This document shows positions 33,020 through 44,704 of a stretch of 64,000 nucleotides of DNA, in pieces. Within the stretch, counting starts at the first letter, position 1, and every line of letters starts with the position of its first letter. The notes below the pieces were generated by a model. That model was given only the letters and a program-made list of their open reading frames with translations, was not told the DNA's origin and did not search any database. The stretch is taken from NCBI GenBank assembly GCA_011316305.1, contig SAUG01000118.1, positions 124,001 through 188,000 of the forward strand, given 5' to 3'. This DNA is from Rusavskia elegans (taxonomy: Eukaryota; Ascomycota; Lecanoromycetes; Teloschistales; Teloschistaceae). The position numbers were made by a program, and so were the translations under genes.

Positions 33020-35225
33020 ATCAACGGTCTGCCCTCGAAAATGTGGCTGTCTTTGGGGTATGTATATATGGCCTGCCCAGGTTAGACAGATAAAAGCAGG
33101 AGTGATGATTCTCCAGCAGCGAGAAGCTATGGGGATGCGACTGGAGAAATACTGATAATATCTACTTGGGCACCTGTTTGGTAACCATTTCATACGTAAG
33201 ACAGTGTATTTAAAACAATTAGTATGGGTGCCTCTTGTGGACGCACTTTGCCGTATATCTACATTACCTTAGAGACTGGAGTGAGAACCTTGCATCGCAG
33301 AGGATTGGCAATAATCGGTCTGCGAACCAACCCGGAACATGGATCCTGTTACTGACTGCGTAAAGGTTTCTCGGTCACGTCCAATAGGGTCTCCCAACGA
33401 TTGCCTTCATAATTCTCAAGAAAGAAGATTTCTGTTTTCCTTCGGTAGGACGCAGAAGGGTGGAGACGCCAGTCCAGCTTCCATGCGGTAGACGCCTTCT
33501 GGTTCTCCGGTAATTCGCATTCAATTCGCAGACCTTCAATTCTCAAGGACAGCAAACGCCTTGTACCTACATTTGAACCGCAGTTATGGAGCCTGTATTC
33601 AAAGCAAGCTATGCGTTATCAAGCTTGCAAAGCGAGGCTTAGGCCACGTTTGCCATGTCAGGCCAAGTAGGAAGATAAAGTCCGGTCCCAACTCCGAGCC
33701 TGTTTAAACGATCCTATTGGTCGAAACCTAAATTGGAGTCAAATTCTATACTTTTCAGCCCCATACGGAGTACCAAAGTCCAACTCGGGTACCCAGCCCT
33801 ACCAATACACTAGAAACTCTTACCAAAAGGAGGTCACACTAATACATGTGCAGGAGTTGGAGTGCACCAGTTGTGACGATCCAAACGGGGCCTGCAGAAG
33901 CGCTCCAACCATATTTTATACAGAGAAGACCAGTCTGCGCTGAACACTGCAGCCTGCATGACTATTGAAGAGTGAGGCACTGTTTACCTATCGATTGCTT
34001 GTTGAAAACCTGTTTGGAACATGCATTGCATTCCGGAAGGATTTAAGGCGTAGTGGCTCACCGGAGGTTTGCTTCGATCCCATTCATATCTCCGCACCTG
34101 TATCATGTACTTCGTGCAATTCAGGGGCTGACATACCTTTAGCTGGTTCAGGTGAATAGGATCCACCTTATGTGCCTCATTATTGCCTTTCTATTAAGGA
34201 ATGTGACAAAGACCGCAGTAGGGAGGACGACCAATAGTCCTCACCATGCGCTAAAAGCCGCCCGTAGCCTACGGTGTTGAACCCAAATCGGGTTAGCGCA
34301 ATTAAGCGTACTTAGGCAGAATTTCTGCACATTAGAACTTAGCATCCAATCCACCTCATTCTGCACATTCTGCCCACCACCCATAATAGCACTACAACGG
34401 TTGCCCGGGCTACCTGGAGCCCCCGCCTAGATCGCTAGCGCATGGTGAGGACTTTCGGTGTCATCTTCTGTACAAGCAGACAACCGAGACAACCCAAACG
34501 GTAACATAGGAAGAAAGACAGCCTTATGGCGCCATCGCTGGCCAATACGTCATATCGATACCAGCACATCTTCGGCAGGACAGCAGCCAAGGAGAAGGAA
34601 GGTCTGAATTGCAATTTGACATCCGTGCTAAAGGATATCTACCCTACGTTGCGGCCATTTGGACATTGACGACGCAAATCCGTGTTAGGACGCCTCCAGG
34701 TGATGCAGTATTGTCTTTCCTGTATGCGTATTTGTAGAAGTATCTACCAACAAACATTTGAGCTTGAACAGAAGGGTTTGAAATGGGATAGCTGTTACTT
34801 CGAATAAAGTGCAATATCTTAACATTTCGGATGACGGAACACAGGAGTATCCTCAATAGAACTGCAAGTAGAGCACAAGTGCATTAAAAGCCTGATCATT
34901 TACTTCGATCGCACGTATGCTCGAATATGAAAGTTTCAGGCGAGCGAGGGAGTGAGCAAGTGAGGGCACACAGAGGAGGTTTTGAATTAGTCAGCAGTCT
35001 CGCAGCGCTGACTAAGATTAAAACCTCGAACGCTAACCACCAGCGATACCCTTTTAAAGGCATTCCCCGTTCGTCCACCCTTAGCAGCCCCTACAACAGT
35101 CGCCCAAGCCTCCCCTACGACTGACGTCCGGCCATCTCGAGATCGTTTCGTAACTTCACTCATAGCGTCAGTGCAAAGTCTCTCGAGAACATGAGGGCGC
35201 AACTCACCGTGGAGTATCCCAGGGA
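33020..35225. other. Gene-free region with one TIR element
   Basis: About 2.2 kb contain no recognisable gene. The only structured feature found is the inverted-repeat element at 34236-34453. Confidence 0.45.
34236..34453. mobile_element. Short TIR element, 218 bp, non-coding
   Basis: The ends are perfect 18-bp inverted repeats: AGTCCTCACCATGCGCTA at 34236-34253 and its reverse complement at 34436-34453. The interior is non-coding. No convincing target duplication is seen at the flanks, so this could be an old MITE or a long-armed inverted repeat of another origin. The ends differ from those of the other elements in the window. Confidence 0.55.
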
Positions 35226-36311
35226 CTATCGTGGATCTGGAAGTCCATGCTCGCGTACTTGCCTCGCGATCGCTCTTCCTGCAGCTGCAGTCGCTTCAAA
35301 ACCCTTTCCGTCGCCCACATCTCTCCCTAAGAAATCTTTCTTCATCCCTTCATCCATGATTGTCTCCAGCCATTGCCATACATGCACTTTCTTGGGACCT
35401 ACCGCGAGTGTCACTCTTTCTTGGCTCAGTCTGTCCTCTAACATCCCCACCCAAGTCTTCACATTATCGAAGAACATTTCATCTGTGCCTGCAGAGACCC
35501 AGACCCAGGATGGAAGCACAGTATCCCACTCAATCGCCGGTTCAGGGGTTAGAAACTCAAGATATGGCGAATTCAGGCGAGACCTCATGGGATTATCTTG
35601 AGCAGCCACATCATGACCAAGGAACTGTCGTGCAACTCGACGGAGGAATGGAGCAGACAGCACATCCTTTTGCGCATTCGCCTTGAATGAAGGGAGCTCG
35701 TTGTGGAGGGACAGCCAGGGTGATAGCAAGGCAAGGCCACTGGGTTTAGGAAGCGCATTCCCGGACGAGGAATGTTCGTTGGCGAGATCCACCAGGAACG
35801 ATAGTGCTAAATGACCACCTGCCGAGTCGCCTGCTATGAGGATTTTCTCTGGCGAAACATGCTCTTCATTGATCAGGTATTCGTAGGCCGCCGCTGTCTC
35901 TTTTAATTGTGTTGGAAACACATGCTCTGGCGCGAGGGAGTAGTCAAGAGCGAAGATCGACACCGAAATGCCTTGTTCGAGGATAGCTTCTCCGAGACGA
36001 AGGAGGAAGAGTAAGTAATGTGCCGGTTGTGAGGAGATGTATCCACCACCATGAAGATAGAAGATTGTCAAATCTGAGGAGGCGGGAGGTTTAGGACTCT
36101 GCAAGGAGCTTTGCATGACCCAAGAGCCCACAAAGCCAGTCCGCCCTATTGTATGGTAGATATTACCGTGATAGGGGCGGTAACGTCTTGAGGTAAGAAC
36201 AGGGTTAACATGTTCGCTACCAGGGCGGGTGAGCCAGCGAACGCCAGCAGGGTTGAGTAGCTGGCTTGTCCTAGAAAAGTTAACAGCACATAGGTCTGGA
36301 GATGAGGTCAT
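35226..36311 (-). CDS. Alpha/beta hydrolase, HSL/lipase-esterase family
   Basis: One exon encodes 361 residues. The oxyanion-hole motif FYLHGGGYISSQP is followed by FALDYSLAPEHVFPTQL and the nucleophile elbow ILIAGDSAGGHLALS (GDSAG with the catalytic Ser). Downstream VSAGTDEMFFDNV probably holds the acidic residue, and VHVWQWLE carries a likely catalytic histidine. This is the Abhydrolase_3 (hormone-sensitive-lipase-like) family, which also includes cluster esterases acting on secondary metabolites. The frame stays open upstream of the ATG and is hydrophobic there, so an upstream exon with a membrane anchor is possible. The C-terminus DPR follows an Ala-rich helix. Confidence 0.85.
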   Translation of the reverse strand: MTSSPDLCAVNFSRTSQLLNPAGVRWLTRPGSEHVNPVLTSRRYRPYHGNIYHTIGRTGFVGSWVMQSSLQSPKPPASSDLTIFYLHGGGYISSQPAHYLLFLLRLGEAILEQGISVSIFALDYSLAPEHVFPTQLKETAAAYEYLINEEHVSPEKILIAGDSAGGHLALSFLVDLANEHSSSGNALPKPSGLALLSPWLSLHNELPSFKANAQKDVLSAPFLRRVARQFLGHDVAAQDNPMRSRLNSPYLEFLTPEPAIEWDTVLPSWVWVSAGTDEMFFDNVKTWVGMLEDRLSQERVTLAVGPKKVHVWQWLETIMDEGMKKDFLGRDVGDGKGFEATAAAGRAIARQVREHGLPDPR

Positions 36312-37227
36312 TACGAACTTTCGAACCAGAAAATATTGGAGGGCAGAGACGAAAGAGGTAGAAGATACAGTGCGAGCAAGAAAGAAAGTAACGAGAAAGA
36401 ATGGAAGCTCCCATACTAGGAAACATTAATCTTTTGCATCGAGGTCACGACCCTGACTCTCACCAAGGATCCGGAGGACACAGTAGATGACGACAACGTA
36501 GTCAACCAATCGCAGGTGCCCAAAGGCAGGACCATTGCCTGTCTGGCGGTCCGTCATGATATCGTGGGAGCCTGTCCTCGCGAGCGACCGATATAGAGTT
36601 GCTGACTTGTAGCCCGAAGAAGACTTTGCGCTTTCTCGAAGAAAAGCGACTCCATTATAAGTATTCCCAGGGAGCGCAAACAGAGGCCCGAACTAAAAGG
36701 CTTGGCACGCATCTGGAATGCCCACTGCATACAACCCCGTGGCCGTGCATAGCCTATGGCGCAACAGAGTACGTACGTTTCCGATGACCGGCTATGTGCG
36801 TGCAGTCAAGATGTCCAACATGAGGCATCACCCCATCGGTATGATGCGGCTAAAGGATCTAATGCACCCGGGTTCCAGGAGAAATTACTCCAATAAAGGG
36901 TTGATATCAGATCTGCGATTACGAATGGACTTTTCAGGCATCACTGCTTGCGAGCTCTCCCAGAATTCCTGCGCTCTGAGTTTCCCAATCCCCGTCCCCA
37001 GATTCGGCATCCATTGTTGTAACTACATCACATCAGGAGCCTGCTGACAGCGACGCAAGCAAGCTATCGGAAGATATGTTAATGTAGCTGGACTTTGAGC
37101 TCAGGTGGACATCAGTACAAAGACCTCAAAGTGCCAATGCGATCAAAAAGACACTTCGGTCATGCCAGATGTCCATGTTATGCCAACAAGATATAGGCAT
37201 AGACTTGCTCTCGGATCGATGAATTGA
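36312..37227. other. Intergenic, nothing recognised
   Basis: This lies between the 5' end of the hydrolase gene and the 3' end of the methyltransferase gene, both on the minus strand. Only unassigned short frames are present. Confidence 0.4.
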
Positions 37228-38730
37228 TCAGATAGCCCTTGCGATCCAGATACACATCGGGAATACGATCGCCGCCCCGCTTCTGACCTCTTCACTGGCT
37301 TCACTGATGAGGCTGGCAACCTGAGGGGAATCCAGGTCTCCCATTATTTTCTTAATGAACTCTTCCCATGACTGCATGTACCTACACCGGTACCTTGTCA
37401 GTACAGAAGCCGAGAAGGAGTACGGCAATAATCGAAGGCAGAAGAGGAGCCTTACATGTCATGCCAAAAGCGAAATTTTGATTGGCTTGGCTTGTACTCA
37501 TGCAATGTACTGTCCGTAAAGCCGTGTGTGTCCAACGTCACAGGTAATTGATCTTTCCAGCTGTAAGCAGTAAAGTAGTCAGTACATATAATCGACCTTC
37601 AATGAATTATAAATGATCACAGCTCCGGTTCGTATAGGGACTCCTGCAGATCGTGTAGTCAGGCACGGGGTGCCGGCTCGATCCGATGTATCTTCCAGTC
37701 TTGCCGCCCGACAACCCCTTTACAACTCGCCAAAGATCTGCACTTTAGCTGGATGCAAGCAGTGCAATCGCTGGTTCATCGGGCTTTGCACCTAGAGGGT
37801 GAGGCACTGGCAGAAACACTCACTTGGCTGCACCTCCTTTGCCTTTAGGTATTGAGAACTTCATGAACAGGTTGTCCAGTGCACGTGTTGAAACTGTAGG
37901 ATCCGTTTTCGCGATGTACTTGGCTTCGGGATCGACTTCGTCCCATTGAAGATAGCCATTTGGTTCTGCGCCATGAGGATCAGTCAGTAACTTGCTCGTG
38001 TTAATCACCTGTAACAACCAGGCGGCAGAAATGATATAGGTCAACATACTTAGCAGGGCTCTCAGATTTTTGACGATCGATACCACATCGTTGTCTTTGA
38101 CAACAAGATGAAGATGCCGAACATGCACAACATCAAATGAACCCATGAACTCTGCGGGTGGAGGCTGGAATATGTCCCATTGATGCAGGCGGACATTGTT
38201 GGGAAGCCACTTCTGGCTAGGTGACTGATCTAAACTGATATCGAAGCCGGTGCACTGAGTCGTACTGGGAAGATGCTCAGACACAGCGAGAAGCCAGATG
38301 CTAAGCGAAAGACATTATTGATCAGCCTTCTACAGCATGGCAATACCATAGGCTCGGCAATAGACGCACCAAGTCCCAGTAGCAACATCGGCTATGCAAG
38401 ACGTAGTTGACCGTTTAACAATGTCAGGGTGAAGGTCAAAGCCGAGGGTCTGATTCCAGAGGAAATATTGAAGATTCAAGCTACCCGATGGCGATATTCA
38501 TCAGCAGCAGCTTAGAAATACGTCAAATGATATAAGACATACCGTGAGCTTCCCTGATATGCACGACTCAACGAGTATGAATCCTTATCTCGCGTCTTTG
38601 ATGTCACTATTGAGGTCGGCACTTCCTCAGGAGACCTCCATGATTTCTCAGGAGTTTCCAGTTCTTCCTCCGACGTTAGATTCTTCTTTCTGATATTGTA
38701 ACATCGCAGTCTTCCGAACCACGCTCTCAT
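37228..38730 (-). CDS. SAM-dependent methyltransferase, UMTA/LaeA-like
   Basis: At least five exons on the minus strand can be joined. Exon 1 (from the ATG at 38730) has a variable N-terminus ending SYSLSRAYQGSSR. Exon 2 continues LNLQYFLWNQTLGFDLHP and IADVATGTC, the SAM-binding motif I, here with Cys at the position usually Gly. The next exon begins IWLLAVSEHLPS and includes CTGFDIS and FDVVHVRHLHLVV. Later exons give PNGYLQWDEVDPEA and the C-terminal MQSWEEFIKKIMGDLDSP. This class includes secondary-metabolite methyltransferases of fungi such as UMTA types. The substrate is unknown. Introns are short and several boundaries, including the one before PNGYLQWDE, are approximate. Confidence 0.8.
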
Positions 38731-40236
38731 ATTTGCTAGGTGTAAAGGGTTCTGTGATTTGCTTATCAGTAAGAGATTTGCTCTGTCATGCAAAGAATCA
38801 GATGCTCAAGAACAGTAGAATAATGAGGATTCGTCCGATTACATGTGACACCAAGAGTCAGAAGGACGCTTTGTTCAGATGCGTTGGTGGAAGTAAGATC
38901 CTTGTCAATGGACGAGTCAACGCAACAACATGCAAGCTTAAGGCGGTATCATGTTCGAAAATGATTGAAGCATATCTTGACCTAATTTAGCTGCTGACAG
39001 CGCCATGATCTGGCGGGATGAACCACTTCATGAGTGAAGGGGATCCTTGCAATCATGCGTCTGTAAGGCGTATTTCGACGTGCTTCTTGTGACACGGAGT
39101 CAGATGGGTCGGCATCTTCTTTTGGGCGGCGCTTTGTGACTGGATCGTTCCGGCCCTCCTCTACAGCGTCGGGGGCCTTGGGTTGATCGCCAGAAGGTTG
39201 TGTGATTCAATCTAACAGGCTCAGAGTTGCCTGGTTGCCTGCGGCTGAAAGTAAAGGAACTGCAAATCAAGGAGTTACTTTAAACAGGATGGGGCGCTTA
39301 GCTGCGCTTTTCGATTGGGACGGCTGTAAGCCCGGCGTCCGGCGCTAATGCGGATGAAAACAAAATCGGAAAACCCATGTTCTTCTCAGGCAGTCTCGCA
39401 GCGACCGCTGAGCTGCACTCCGTGTAGACTTGCCTTTACATTGCATTATCAGGCTGTGTCGTGTCATGCAGCGAGCTTGTGGCACTTACATGGAACGATG
39501 TGCAGATGAAACGAGGCGACTACCGGTGTTGGAATGTGAAGTCGTCCCCATGCACACCGGACTACTCCATCAGGCAAAGCAATGCATCGGAGTAGAAACG
39601 ACTTTCTCGCATCGTACCGCTGTCTCGACAATTGTACTGCATCAGGACATGCCGACATGATGCATCAGTTGCGGCGAAGCTCTGCTAGAGAACGGCGACG
39701 CAGACCTTGCATTGACAGTAGTCAGAGTTGGAAGACGCACAGTGGATTGGACGAGATGCCAGAGACGTCTTCATTACTTTTGGAGAACGAGGCTAGCACG
39801 ATGGGCTCTCCTGTAAAGGTGGTAAACATTGCCTTCTTTCACAGCTCTGGTGAAACAGCAGTGCCTCAGTGAGGCAGACAGCCAGATCCACAGCGTCCTC
39901 AGATTCATGACCGAACGAGCTGACAAGCTCATCGATGCGTCAAGATGAGCTGGAAGTGCTTACCCGAGAATCACCAGAGCAAGAAGTGGCGAAGGCACTG
40001 TACTGCTGAGAATGGTTCGCCCTCAATCCATTCGATGACCGCCTTCCCGAGAAGGACTGCCAATCTGATAGGCTGATTATAGTTGATGCTAGCGCTCTTT
40101 GGCCCCAGGGTGACGCTCTTGAAGGTACTGTTGTCCTGTGTCGAAGTCGACTTAGTGCTGGAGGTCCTGGTCGACACTAAACCCACATTCCAAACATCAC
40201 CGCTATACTTTTCTGGCTTTACCCAAAGCTTTCGAT
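38731..40236. other. Intergenic, nothing recognised
   Basis: About 1.5 kb between the methyltransferase and the second P450, which read outward from it. Short frames are present on both strands without family resemblance. No repeat was noticed. Confidence 0.4.
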
Positions 40237-42108
40237 ATGGCTTTGCACCTTCCTGTCAACATTGGCGAACTATGCAATGTTTCTTCATTTTTGCTGTTGC
40301 TAGCTGCGATACTCCCTTGGATTTACCCATTAAACGAGAAAGAACACGAAGAAAGTAGATCACCTCGTCCAATACCGTATAAACTACCCTTCTTTAAAAG
40401 CACGTTCTCCTTTCTGTTTGATGGAGCAACGCTCCTATCCCATGCGTCGTAAGTCGTGCTCCGTGGTTGTTGCGGAGTGCTCTGTTTGATTAGGAACACA
40501 GACATGCCGGCCGCAACGATTCCGTTTTGAAAGTCCCTCTACTAACTGACGACCTGTACCTCGTTCATGGCGCAAAGCACGTCTCAGAGATGTTTAGAGT
40601 ATCGTCTCTTAGTGTGACCTGGTCAATGGGATATGTCCTGAGGGTCTGCTTTGGCATGTCCCGTCGGGCTGCTGACGTATATCACAAAGATACGTCAGGC
40701 CCGAGGAAAAAGTCAAACCCCGGTAGTATTACCAAAGCCCATGATCGGATCTACTTCAAGACCCATGAAACGCTTCTCGAAGGTCTTCTCGGCAAGGGTC
40801 TGCCGCCGATGACAGATCGACTGACAAATGAACTCAAGAACTCAATCGCCTTGCTCCAGATCTCCCACGAATGGACTGAGTTTCCTGATCTAGAGAAGTT
40901 TTATCAAGACTACGTTGGTGCCGCCGTTGTCAAAACCATTTTTGGAAACGTGTTGCTATCACAGAATCCGGATTTTCTTCTCTATCTCTGGGAATTCGAT
41001 AGCGTAGTCATGAGGCTTGCACAACGGCTTCCGATATTCTGTGCTCCAAGAACCTACTGGCTCCGTTATCGGCTGCTACAATGCATCAAGAAATGGCACA
41101 CCTATGCGAGAATACACTCCGACGGATACGAAAGAGTTCATAGTGAAGACAGTGATCCACTGTGGGGTTGCAGAATGATCAGAGACCGATTCGCCAGACT
41201 ACGTGATATCAATAACCAGGATTATGACTCATTAGCCTCGACAGATCTTGCATTCATCTGGTCGTAAGTGATTGTGCCCGCAAAAGCATTTACGTTACAT
41301 GGTAACCAGATTTCTAATACATCGAAGGGCTGTGGCCAACGTTGTACCATCATCAATGGCTCTTCTACTACATGTCACCAGCGATTCCACATTGCTGGCT
41401 GAAATACAACAGGAAGTTGCGACAGTGACAGAAGCAGATTCTCAGCCGGCCACTTGGGTCAAAGAAATAGAACAACAACCGCTATTGCTTTCAATGTATG
41501 CCGAGACTCTGAGACATGGAGTTCAGATACACATTCCTCGGGACATACCACATCAAAGTCTCACGATAGGCAACCGGACCATTCCTAGGGACCAAATACT
41601 GTTTGTCAATACTTGGCTTGCGCACACCGATCAGGCAGTCTGGAACACGAAAGACGGCATCCATCCGACAAATGAATTCTGGGCACGCCGATTCATTATT
41701 GATCCCAAAGATCCCTCCAGCGGGCCTTGTAAGAAGCAAAGTAATGTCAATGGCGCGCCAGCCACCGTATCGGACAGCACTAGCAAGCCATGGTATTCTA
41801 CGGAAGGGCTCGAAGGCGCATGGGTTCCCTATGGTGGTAAGACACTTATGTGGCTCTTGCAGCTCGATTCACTAATGACCCCAGGTGGCCATCATGCTTG
41901 TCCTGGCAGGGTGCTGGCCAAGCGTACAATGCTTCTATCATGTGCCACGATGATCTCCATGTTCGACATAGAGCTTATTACAGGTCCCGAGAAGCCGAGA
42001 TTTCGACCCTCACGCTTCGGTTTCGGCGTACAGAAGCCTACGTCAAGGGTTGCTTTTAGGATCAGAAAGCGCCAACCTAGGCCTACCAGCCCACAAATAA
42101 TTGAGTAA
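40237..42108 (+). CDS. Cytochrome P450, second copy of similar type
   Basis: Exons 40237-40448, 40502-41263, 41328-41836 and 41885-42108 encode 568 residues. A membrane anchor (NVSSFLLLLAAILPWIYPL) precedes the proline-rich hinge (RSPRPIPYKLPFF). The second exon starts SHAGRNDSVLKVPLLTDD and contains GKGLPPMTDRLTNELK. The K-helix has ETLRHGVQ (ExxR). The heme loop VPYGGGHHACPGRVLAKR is created by the last intron, which splits the glycines. As in the first P450 the I-helix lacks the usual AGTET string (VANVVPSSMALLLHV), a feature of CYP7/CYP8-like enzymes with isomerase or dehydratase chemistry, though the reaction here is unknown. Confidence 0.9.
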
Positions 42109-42562
42109 GCCAGCCAGCGAAGTTGGGCATAGATTACGGCAAGAGTGGCGGATCAACTGCCGTGGGCCTGTCAAGGCAGATACACTCATATGAACCATCT
42201 TCTTTGGATTACTCTTCTACCTTGATTGATTCTATGCAGAGGTGCTCGCAAAGTGACAGAACAGGAACGTCGGTCCTGTACCCAATAAGGGTTTTTGTCC
42301 GGTTTAGTAGGAACCGGTGCGATGGCCCGATCGTCGTGTTCGTTCCACGGCAGACAAGTTGGTAACATAGAATAGGTTAAGCATTGTCGCACGACATCCC
42401 TTTCGGTTTTCCTAGTAGCTAGTGTACAAAGTTCAACCTCGGGCCCACTGTCCCGCCGAGCATTGTACCTCCCCATTCCTAGGCCGCCGTATGCTTTGCC
42501 CTCACACGTTCGGCAAGCTCTCTAGGCATCCTCAAGACAGACTTGATCGACTTAGAGCAATC
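42109..42562. other. Intergenic between convergent genes
   Basis: The second P450 and the small unknown gene at 42563 end here facing each other. No other feature is seen. Confidence 0.4.
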
Positions 42563-43054
42563 CTAGTGCCAGTGCCCGTATTGTCCTACAGGTCCTCTCT
42601 GGTACTGGCACTTCTGCAACGCCTCTATCTCCCATTCTTCCAAGAGTTTCCCCCCCGCAAGCGGCTTCAGTCCTTTCTTCTTTCTTTCCCCTTCAATACG
42701 GTTGATCTCGTGATGCGTCGTTCCATCCCCGTATACGTGCCCTCGAATTTTCTGGTCGCGTATCAGAAGTTCGTTGAAGAATTCGTTCAACTCCTCCCAC
42801 CCTTCCAGGGGTTCCCGCTTCTGGCGCAAGATATGGTGTTTGAACCATTGGTGTTTCTTGAAAGGGGGACCTTTCATGGGCTCAGCTAAGGAGGGGTCGA
42901 GCTCAGATAAACGCCGTCGGACGACTTTGGGTCTCGACAAATCTGGGAGATCGAAGCACATGGCCCATTCCAGGTCTGCACCCTCGTATTTTGGGTCGCC
43001 CTCAGGCGTAAGAAACCAGGACTTGGGGATGCCCTTGTGGTGTTCTTCAGCCAT
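42563..43054 (-). CDS. Small protein of unknown function, paralogue 1
   Basis: A single exon encodes 163 residues starting MAEEHHKGIPKSWFLTPEGD. The protein is charged and soluble-looking, with many Lys, Glu and His. The middle segment PFKKHQWFKHHILRQKREPL and FNELLIRDQKIRG align with PYKKQGWIEKHILHKKKQRM and ENELLEREKVILG of the gene at 44270, so the two are paralogues. I do not recognise the family. No signal peptide or membrane segment is present. It has no visible introns. Confidence 0.6.
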   Translation of the reverse strand: MAEEHHKGIPKSWFLTPEGDPKYEGADLEWAMCFDLPDLSRPKVVRRRLSELDPSLAEPMKGPPFKKHQWFKHHILRQKREPLEGWEELNEFFNELLIRDQKIRGHVYGDGTTHHEINRIEGERKKKGLKPLAGGKLLEEWEIEALQKCQYQRGPVGQYGHWH

Positions 43055-44269
43055 TCTCGCTTGGTGGACGCTGTTCTGTGTGTGGTGATCACTTTTAAAG
43101 TCGCGACAAGATGGTGTGATGGGATACTTCTTCGTACTTGGTGATGGGGAGGTTAATGTAGGTCTATGGGATCAGAAAGATTTCTTGATCCTGATAGAAA
43201 AGTGCGAGGTACTTATACCCCAGATCCCCGTCCATTCTCTACCTCCTAGTGGCGAGGAGTCATTCTTTGGCATTTACTATGAAACCTTCACAAAACAAAC
43301 TCCTTGTGAACAAGCAGTTTCGGTTTCAGGGGTATTCCAGTCATGATTTCGCATTCATCATGAAACCCCCATAAAACATACTCATAGTGAGCAAGCAGTT
43401 CCAGCTTTCCAGAAAAAGCGATGGTCTTCTTGCTCCAGCAAAGCGCGTCTCGATATGACTCGTCCTGGAGGCGTCCCATCCGTTGGCTCGAGAACAATGA
43501 CGCGAGCCAGAGCTCTTCCTTGCTGTCATACAGGATTGTTCCGTTCTGTCGTTTCACCGCGGTTCGACGCCCCTGACCAATCATAGCTCCTTTTCCCAAA
43601 CTTACCCCCGCGGTCGTGTCTTCCTCATCGATTCATAATGGTAGATGCTATGATCGTCCAGCCACTCTCCAGCAGACAAATATTCTCAGTCTTTCTTTGC
43701 CACATAATGACCCCGATAATCACTATGACCAAAATCATTACAAGCAGGATTCACTGGATGCACAATATGCATAAACTCCGTGGAATGAATCTCCACATAG
43801 TCCAGGCAAACCAACCCCCATCACATCCAGCGCATGATATGGGTGTATCGAAGATTAACCGTAGTGCGGTGTGTACAGCAATCGGTACCTCGATATAGGA
43901 TTTCGTCATAACGATTGCTTAGCAGTCACCGTATAGCTGCTACAAGCGTACATCCAATGAAACAACTATGGTGGTAGTATTATGGATGGGTACCACGCTC
44001 TAGGGGGCTTGTGAAGTGGTTCCTGTGTACCAAATAGCGAAAGATGAGACTGTCTTCTTCCAGATCGTACCTGACGATTGCCAAGAAAGTACACCGTATC
44101 CACTCCGTTGGCAGCAGCTTTTCTGACAGTTCACATGCTTTTCTTCGGCTTCCAGGGAACGCCATCGATAGTATCTTCTGCGACGAGTTGAGGTGCCCTT
44201 CTTAAGAAAGATCCTCACACATCGTAAAATCCGTGCCTCGTTTTGAAATCCTTCCATATCCCCAACTCC
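43055..44269. other. Region between two paralogous small genes; dispersed repeat and local duplication
   Basis: A diverged tandem duplication is present at ~43261-43430: TATGAAACCTTCACAAAACA..GTGAACAAGCAGTT recurs as CATGAAACCCCCATAAAACA..GTGAGCAAGCAGTT. The dispersed repeat shared with 24455 lies at ~43880-43950. A minus-strand open frame at 43288-43599 crosses the duplication and is not assigned. Confidence 0.45.
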
Positions 44270-44704
44270 CTATCTTTCTTCACATTCCCCAAAGTATGAA
44301 TCTCGAACCCATCGAACGGCTTCACCCCCGCCTGTTTGGCCCTCGCCGGAATATCGATCAGGGCCGAACATCTCGAACCAACCCCAGTCATAGTCCTCGT
44401 TCCACAGGTCCCCCAGAATCACCTTTTCGCGTTCGAGCAGCTCGTTCTCAAAATCGCGTTGTTCTTGGGGCGACATCCTTTGCTTCTTTTTATGCAGGAT
44501 ATGCTTCTCGATCCATCCCTGCTTTTTGTATGGAGCGTAGACGTTGTTGGCGAGAGCGGGATTGTTGTTCATCTTGTCGCAAAGTTTGCTGGCTCTAGAG
44601 TGGCGATATTTGTGGTGCGACCCGTGGAGGAATGTGCGGATGTCTTCGAAATCTTTGCGGATACCGTCGCAGATTTCTTGGTCTTTGACCGTGAGGAAAC
44701 TCAT
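44270..44704 (-). CDS. Small protein of unknown function, paralogue 2
   Basis: A single exon encodes 144 residues starting MSFLTVKDQEICDGIRKDFE. It is charged and aromatic-rich (WNEDYDWGWFEMFGPDRY). The block around WIEKHILHKKKQRMSPQE matches the paralogue at 42563, as does NELLEREKVI. Outside that ~55-residue block the two proteins differ. No known domain is recognised. Both genes lie on the minus strand at the edge of the accessory region. Confidence 0.6.
   Translation of the reverse strand: MSFLTVKDQEICDGIRKDFEDIRTFLHGSHHKYRHSRASKLCDKMNNNPALANNVYAPYKKQGWIEKHILHKKKQRMSPQEQRDFENELLEREKVILGDLWNEDYDWGWFEMFGPDRYSGEGQTGGGEAVRWVRDSYFGECEER

Noticed and set aside
39855..39880. Another hAT-like end (GTGCCTCAGTGAGGCAG)
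   Set aside because: It is a short local palindrome without a partner at a distance.
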